Positions 53,601-56,007 of a DNA stretch of 56,007 nucleotides are shown one piece after another. A model generated the notes under the pieces. That model searched no databases and was not told where the DNA came from. It worked only from the letters and a program-made list of their open reading frames with translations. The stretch's first letter is position 1, and each line of letters opens with the position of its first letter. Source of the DNA: Methanobacteriota archaeon. GTDB taxonomy: Archaea; Thermoplasmatota; Thermoplasmata; SG8-5. The DNA lies in NCBI GenBank assembly GCA_013791785.1, contig VMTD01000058.1, forward strand, positions 1 to 56,007, in the 5' to 3' direction. Position numbers and translations under genes: made by a program.

Positions 53601-54903
53601 CTTTCTCGTAGGCCTGTAACGCGTACAGGGCAGTACCCTTGTCATAGAGAGCGCCAACATTGTTGCGGTCCAGATGCAGTATTCTGTCGCATATGTTATC
53701 CACGGCATCGTGTCTCTCCAGCTTCTTCAGGACCTCTTTCTTCTCCACCATGATTTCCAGGTCCTTGGCGTTTATGCCCAGGGCCATGTCGAAACTCAGA
53801 AGCGCTTTCTCATCGTCTCCGAGCACGGCCTGGGATTTGCCCCGGTCCAGCAATGCATTTCGGTCATTGGATTCCAGAGCCAGCACCCGATCCGCCACCT
53901 CGATTATCTCCCTGTGCCGGCCAAGCTTTTTGAGGCTCTGGCGCTTGTTCACAAGGGCGGACATATTATCTCCGTTCAGGGTCAGGGCCATGTCAAAGCT
54001 GCCGCATGCAGCATCATAATCCTCAGCCATGTGCAGGCTCATGCCCTTCATGATCCATAATTTGACATTGTCGGATTTCAGGCGCAGCGATTCCGTGTAG
54101 CTGTCCGCGGATTCCCTGTACTTCTCGATTCTGTATAATGAGTGACCTTTCTGTTCCCAGATGAAGGGGTCATCCTTTCTGATGGAAAGGGCTTTTTCAA
54201 ATGCCGGTACGGCATCTTCATGCCGATTGGCCAGTGCCATTGCCAGGCCCTTATTCACCCATGCATCAATGAACCGGGGGTCCAGTTCCACGGCATTGGA
54301 AAATGAAAGAATTGCATCGTCATAACGGTTCAATTTGTTGAGTGCCACACCCTTCCGATTGTGAACGGTCGGGTCCCTGGGAGAAAGTGCCAGAATCCGT
54401 TCGTAGAATTCCAGGGCCAATTCGTCCGCAGCCAGAATCTTGTTATAAGCCGCAATAGCCTCAACGGGATTGCCCAGGCTCTCCAGTGCGGCGCCCTTGT
54501 TGGCCAGTGCAGATTTGTTGACTGGATCCACGGAAAGCGCGGCATCGTATTGCTGGATGGCCTGCTGAGAATTGCCGCTTCTGTAGAGATATATACCTCT
54601 GTGAATTATTGCCTTTACGTTACCCGGATCCAGTGCCAGTGCGCGGTCTATGCACCTTGTACCTTCGGCATCCCGGCCGTGGCCCAGGAATCCGTTGCCG
54701 ACAGCATCGTAAAGTGTTGAAAATTCCTTCCTGGCCATTCCGACAATTTTGCTGTTCTCGTCCAGGGTCTGCATGGCCTTCTGGTACGATTCGAGGGACT
54801 GGGGTGCCTGACCCTTGGTTTCCGTCTGCTTTCCCCTTTCCACAAGTTTTTTGACCTTGTTGAACAGCCTCTTCTCCTTGCTCATTGAATCGAGAAATCC
54901 CAT
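50638..54903 (-). CDS. Giant TPR protein with HTH-like modules and C-terminal zinc finger (1421 aa)
   Basis: About 30 consecutive 34-residue TPR units fill residues 1-1110, most with the W/Y..G.A....G...EA....A..L.P pattern, giving a long superhelical scaffold. The region about 1120-1310 contains two or three winged-helix-like segments ('RPVSREEAFRDAGVPYANLELVFNYL', 'RLRLSDITVNFPEYSLWKAKRVLSYI'). A zinc-binding motif follows at about 1333-1366 (CTSH...CGSYLCHNC...CPIC), then a very acidic tail. No membrane helix or signal, so cytosolic. The promoter holds a GTCTGTCAGAC palindrome, shared with the cdrS-ftsZ promoter and the divergent small gene. A role in a cell-division or cell-cycle complex is inference from this regulation. 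Confidence 0.9.
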   Translation of the reverse strand: MGFLDSMSKEKRLFNKVKKLVERGKQTETKGQAPQSLESYQKAMQTLDENSKIVGMARKEFSTLYDAVGNGFLGHGRDAEGTRCIDRALALDPGNVKAIIHRGIYLYRSGNSQQAIQQYDAALSVDPVNKSALANKGAALESLGNPVEAIAAYNKILAADELALEFYERILALSPRDPTVHNRKGVALNKLNRYDDAILSFSNAVELDPRFIDAWVNKGLAMALANRHEDAVPAFEKALSIRKDDPFIWEQKGHSLYRIEKYRESADSYTESLRLKSDNVKLWIMKGMSLHMAEDYDAACGSFDMALTLNGDNMSALVNKRQSLKKLGRHREIIEVADRVLALESNDRNALLDRGKSQAVLGDDEKALLSFDMALGINAKDLEIMVEKKEVLKKLERHDAVDNICDRILHLDRNNVGALYDKGTALYALQAYEKALNPLNKLLTINPEHVDALNRKRECLKELARHAEIVKTADALLALRPDDESAMMDKAHALFNMSRYPETVATLHKYLLLNDKDARAWYLKGRAQAMQSMHVEAIESFDRAIKLEPNDKRFYDMKGRSFSRLEKHLEAVAQFDIAIKIDPDDPELWYSKGLAHESAKSYEEAVASFEHALRLRPEDKNIWYSKGIALAWLEHHDEAIAAFDMSINYGPTDRFPYLKKAEVLLKIGRFQEAAEACNKLLAMNHMDLEALLLKKDAMKNLADNHGIIETADRITKLDPKNVLAYFDRAIAEQHLGEHTHAVKSLDRAIHHEPDNVDLLNAKKDSLLALEDLQGTIDIATRIIELDPANSWAWHDKSKALGSMGMYDEALKAADSGLKANSNMSDLWVIRAEVLLKLNRGTEAIESYDRALKVKPGDSGTLYRKGKTLYSMEKYDDASRCFSEGLQGHPDDVKLLNARAMSFMRQGKFDQAVPDFDKAVGLEPDNLRTLINVGLLKLELKEYDAALGYLNRALQLEPKDKQVLAAKAKVYEAMENLDEAKYWYNKALEEGEDSELQAKIAMILSKTGDYVSAVELLDKVVASNPESKDAWYNLGMAREMLKQYDEALKCYDHAIGLDADDKISWNSKGLVLLEMGKMDNAIRSFERALELDSEFGAAQDGLRIARERIAAQEIEKFARGILALEHDRNRPVSREEAFRDAGVPYANLELVFNYLNQIEEFPIQSMTPQERDEMEKASHDVLVRSIGSGSAPQKSRLRLSDITVNFPEYSLWKAKRVLSYIQRVDQMAFPPDNSQEMDALLRRALALPPERRSVIGLVESLSLGVMKAKQLQSHLATFKKDGYVAPEVEIGSLVSEEYGGSRQSQPKPQKPKPEQRSEPREESHSGDHGMARKYCTSHGHMAVTRHHCGSYLCHNCVSGASKCPICHQPLHGPPKKELPIKLERQREPEEIEPDDDGSSDDNEESDGRPRSDDDIKSEFGTL

Positions 54904-54925
54904 TATCTCACCGCCGGTTCCGTTT

Positions 54926-54936
54926 GTCTGTCAGAC
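54926..54936. promoter_or_regulatory. GTCTGTCAGAC palindrome in the giant TPR gene promoter
   Basis: An 11-bp palindrome with GTCAGAC at 54930-54936, 23 bases from the TPR start codon, between the TATA-like CGATATATATTG on the minus strand (about 54951-54962) and the gene. The sequence TCTGA recurs at 54941. Confidence 0.6.
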
Positions 54937-55012
54937 ACAGTCTGAATTACAATATATATCGTAAAGTGTATAAGTAATTTAAAGTCTTTCATCAGAGTTG
55001 AACAGTCCGGCA

Positions 55013-55028
55013 TACAAATCGTCAGACG
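55013..55028. promoter_or_regulatory. GTCAGACG site in the divergent spacer
   Basis: TACAAATCGTCAGACG resembles the GACAAATGTCAGACG block of the two gene promoters, differing mainly by one inserted base. It lies midway between the divergent TPR and small genes. Confidence 0.5.
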
Positions 55029-55106
55029 TCACTATTTTGGAGTAAAAAGCGACCATAAAATATATAATTAATAGTACTGGCTAATGAAAACAAGGGTTCC
55101 GAAAAG

Positions 55107-55178
55107 TATATATACTCCCGAAACGATATAGGGTTTGCGGCTGACAAATGTCAGACGAAATGAAGAAAAACGTCAGAA
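55107..55178 (+). promoter_or_regulatory. Promoter of the small gene pair with operator identical to cdrS
   Basis: TATA TATATATAC at 55107-55115, then GACAAATGTCAGACG (55143-55157, identical to 25462-25476) and GTCAGA at 55172-55177, 22 bp after the first. Same order and near-same spacing as in the cdrS promoter, so one protein probably controls both. Confidence 0.65.
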
Positions 55179-55189
55179 AGGGATGCACT

Positions 55190-55471
55190 ATGGTGGAATA
55201 CATAAAACTGAAGAACAGAGACTGGAGAACCCTCCGGGGTATGGACAGGGAAACAACAGACTGGATGAAGTATCACACGATACAGGACCTAAGGGACCTC
55301 GCCTTCGAGATGTACAACATGGGCGAAGACATATCCGAAATGGTTCAGCTAATCCATGAGATGGACAGCATGGCTCACGTAACCCACATGGGCAACGCAG
55401 ACAATGTCTACACCGACTCGGAGTACGACATACTCAGCTATGTGGAGGAGTGTGAGAAGGCCTATGTTTAA
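55190..55471 (+). CDS. Small helical protein under the shared operator (93 aa)
   Basis: A 93-residue acidic, mostly helical protein starting 'MVEYIKLKNRDWRTLRGMDRE' (read in two parts), with 'QDLRDLAFEMYNMGEDISEMVQLIHEMD' as a likely long helix pair and a C-terminal 'SEYDILSYVEECEKAYV'. No family recognised. ATG at 55190 is preferred over in-frame ATGs at 55148 and 55160 because those lie within the operator, whose copy at cdrS is non-coding; an AAAGGGATG site precedes it. Its stop overlaps the next gene by 8 bases, so the two small proteins are coupled. Shared regulation with cdrS-ftsZ suggests a division-linked role (inference). Confidence 0.65.
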   Translation: MVEYIKLKNRDWRTLRGMDRETTDWMKYHTIQDLRDLAFEMYNMGEDISEMVQLIHEMDSMAHVTHMGNADNVYTDSEYDILSYVEECEKAYV

Positions 55472-55619
55472 GTTCACACAATGGATACACAAGCCAAAGT
55501 TCGAACAGGCCAGGGATTCCGGGCCGAGCTTCGATAAGATGCACGAAGAGCAGATGCACAACATGTGCGAGCTCACCGAGAGAAATGAGAACCTCTGGAG
55601 CGCGCCACTCAATCACTGA
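55464..55619 (+). CDS. Second small protein of the operator-controlled pair (51 aa)
   Basis: A 51-residue protein starting 'MFKFTQWIHKPKFEQARDSG' with a helical C-terminus ('DKMHEEQMHNMCELTERNENLW'). The start ATGTTTAA overlaps the stop of the preceding gene in a different frame, a common sign of translational coupling in archaea. No recognised family. It is followed about 80 bases later by a strong hairpin. Confidence 0.55.
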   Translation: MFKFTQWIHKPKFEQARDSGPSFDKMHEEQMHNMCELTERNENLWSAPLNH

Positions 55620-55697
55620 GGGACGCTCCCCACTGGGACCCATCTGCCAAAATCAATTTCAATAAGCCAGGTGTTCCCAAACCAACCTAACCAATTG

Positions 55698-55721
55698 CGG
55701 CCGGGCAGCAATGCCTGGCCG
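55698..55721 (+). terminator. 10-bp hairpin with GCAA tetraloop
   Basis: CGGCCGGGCA, loop GCAA, TGCCTGGCCG (one G-T pair), followed 10 bases later by CTGTTTTTAG. Probably the terminator of the small gene pair. Confidence 0.6.
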
Positions 55722-55846
55722 TAACCACAACTGTTTTTAGCATGGCGATTACGGCCAAATTTTTGAATTTGTTTATAAATTGATGGGAATTCAGGGTGGA
55801 TTCCTGAAAAACTGAATATTGAATCGATAGGATGTATGGATTTTAG

Positions 55847-56007
55847 TGATAAAGGCCGGGAACCTCCCGGTTTTTAAGCCGGGGATGAGAGGCCATTTAC
55901 ACGAATCTGAACAAAAAACAGACCGCCATGCTCATATGCATGACCCGCCATGCATCGTGCTCATATGCATGACCCGCCATGCATCGTGCTCATATGCATG
56001 ACCCGCC
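55847..56007 (+). mobile_element. Family A hairpin element cut by the window end, with tandem core repeats
   Basis: Starts TGATAAAGGCCGGG directly after TTAG and keeps the left hairpin and AGACCGCC segment of the copy at 50010. The CATATGCATG core is then repeated in tandem: a 29-bp unit (ATGCATCGTGCTCATATGC then ATGACCCGCC) occurs at least 2.7 times from about 55929 to the end of the window. The right end is beyond the window. Confidence 0.7.

Noticed and set aside
55929-56007. CRISPR array start at the window end
   Set aside because: The 29-bp units are directly tandem with no spacers between them, and they lie inside a family A element.

Overview
The window comes from an archaeon. It carries RNA polymerase subunit Rpo11, archaeosine tRNA-guanine transglycosylase, archaeal PCNA, the KEOPS subunit Pcc1, archaeal-type phosphoglycerate mutase, FtsZ preceded by a ribbon-helix-helix (CdrS-like) gene, and the acetoacetyl-CoA thiolase / HMG-CoA synthase / DUF35 trio. 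Archaeal TATA boxes, leaderless starts and GGTGA-type ribosome binding sites agree. The class II (bacterial-type) HMG-CoA reductase and the style of the secreted PKD/CARDB and zinc-ribbon/TPR proteins suggest a euryarchaeote, most likely of the Thermoplasmatota. That placement is inference; no rRNA or tRNA gene was found to settle it.

Layout. 0-6 kb: HMG-CoA reductase, a terpenoid-cyclase-fold protein and a large cell-surface protein. 6-9.4 kb: PAS protein, a small protein, lipoate ligase, MATE exporter. 9.6-17 kb: an RNA polymerase/tRNA-modification operon (Rpo11, TruD, TgtA, ModE-like regulator), an anchored protein with a palindromic operator, Pcc1, a frameshifted pilin-like gene and PCNA. 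17-22 kb: a PUA/PAPS-reductase/ferredoxin protein and the HMG-CoA synthase operon, so both mevalonate loci lie in one window. 22-25 kb: YgjP-like protease, an unknown protein, a double GNAT and an fRMsr-like GAF protein. 25-27.5 kb: a cdrS-like gene, a structured spacer and ftsZ. 27.5-31.6 kb: a PadR / ABC ATPase / FtsX permease operon. 31.6-40.4 kb: PurD, a LeuC-LeuD-TauE operon, an unknown 425-residue protein, a candidate structured RNA, and a DUF92 / ApgM / methyltransferase operon. 40.4-55 kb is dominated by three giant genes: a zinc-ribbon/membrane/TPR protein, a 1706-residue surface protein with nested repeat domains, and a 1421-residue TPR protein. Two small overlapping genes follow.

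Three signals stand out. (1) A motif around GTCAGAC, including an identical 15-bp block, recurs at the cdrS-ftsZ promoter and in the divergent promoter region between the giant TPR gene and the two small genes 30 kb away, suggesting one division-linked regulon. (2) Two families of non-autonomous mobile elements are present: hairpin-ended elements inserted next to TTAC/TTAG, like IS200/IS605 derivatives, and elements with conserved inverted ends, about 10-bp target duplications and exchangeable interiors. (3) The thiolase of the mevalonate operon appears to have Ser in place of the nucleophilic Cys and Tyr in place of the catalytic His, although its HMG-CoA synthase and DUF35 partners look intact.

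No CRISPR array, complete transposase gene, tRNA or rRNA was recognised.
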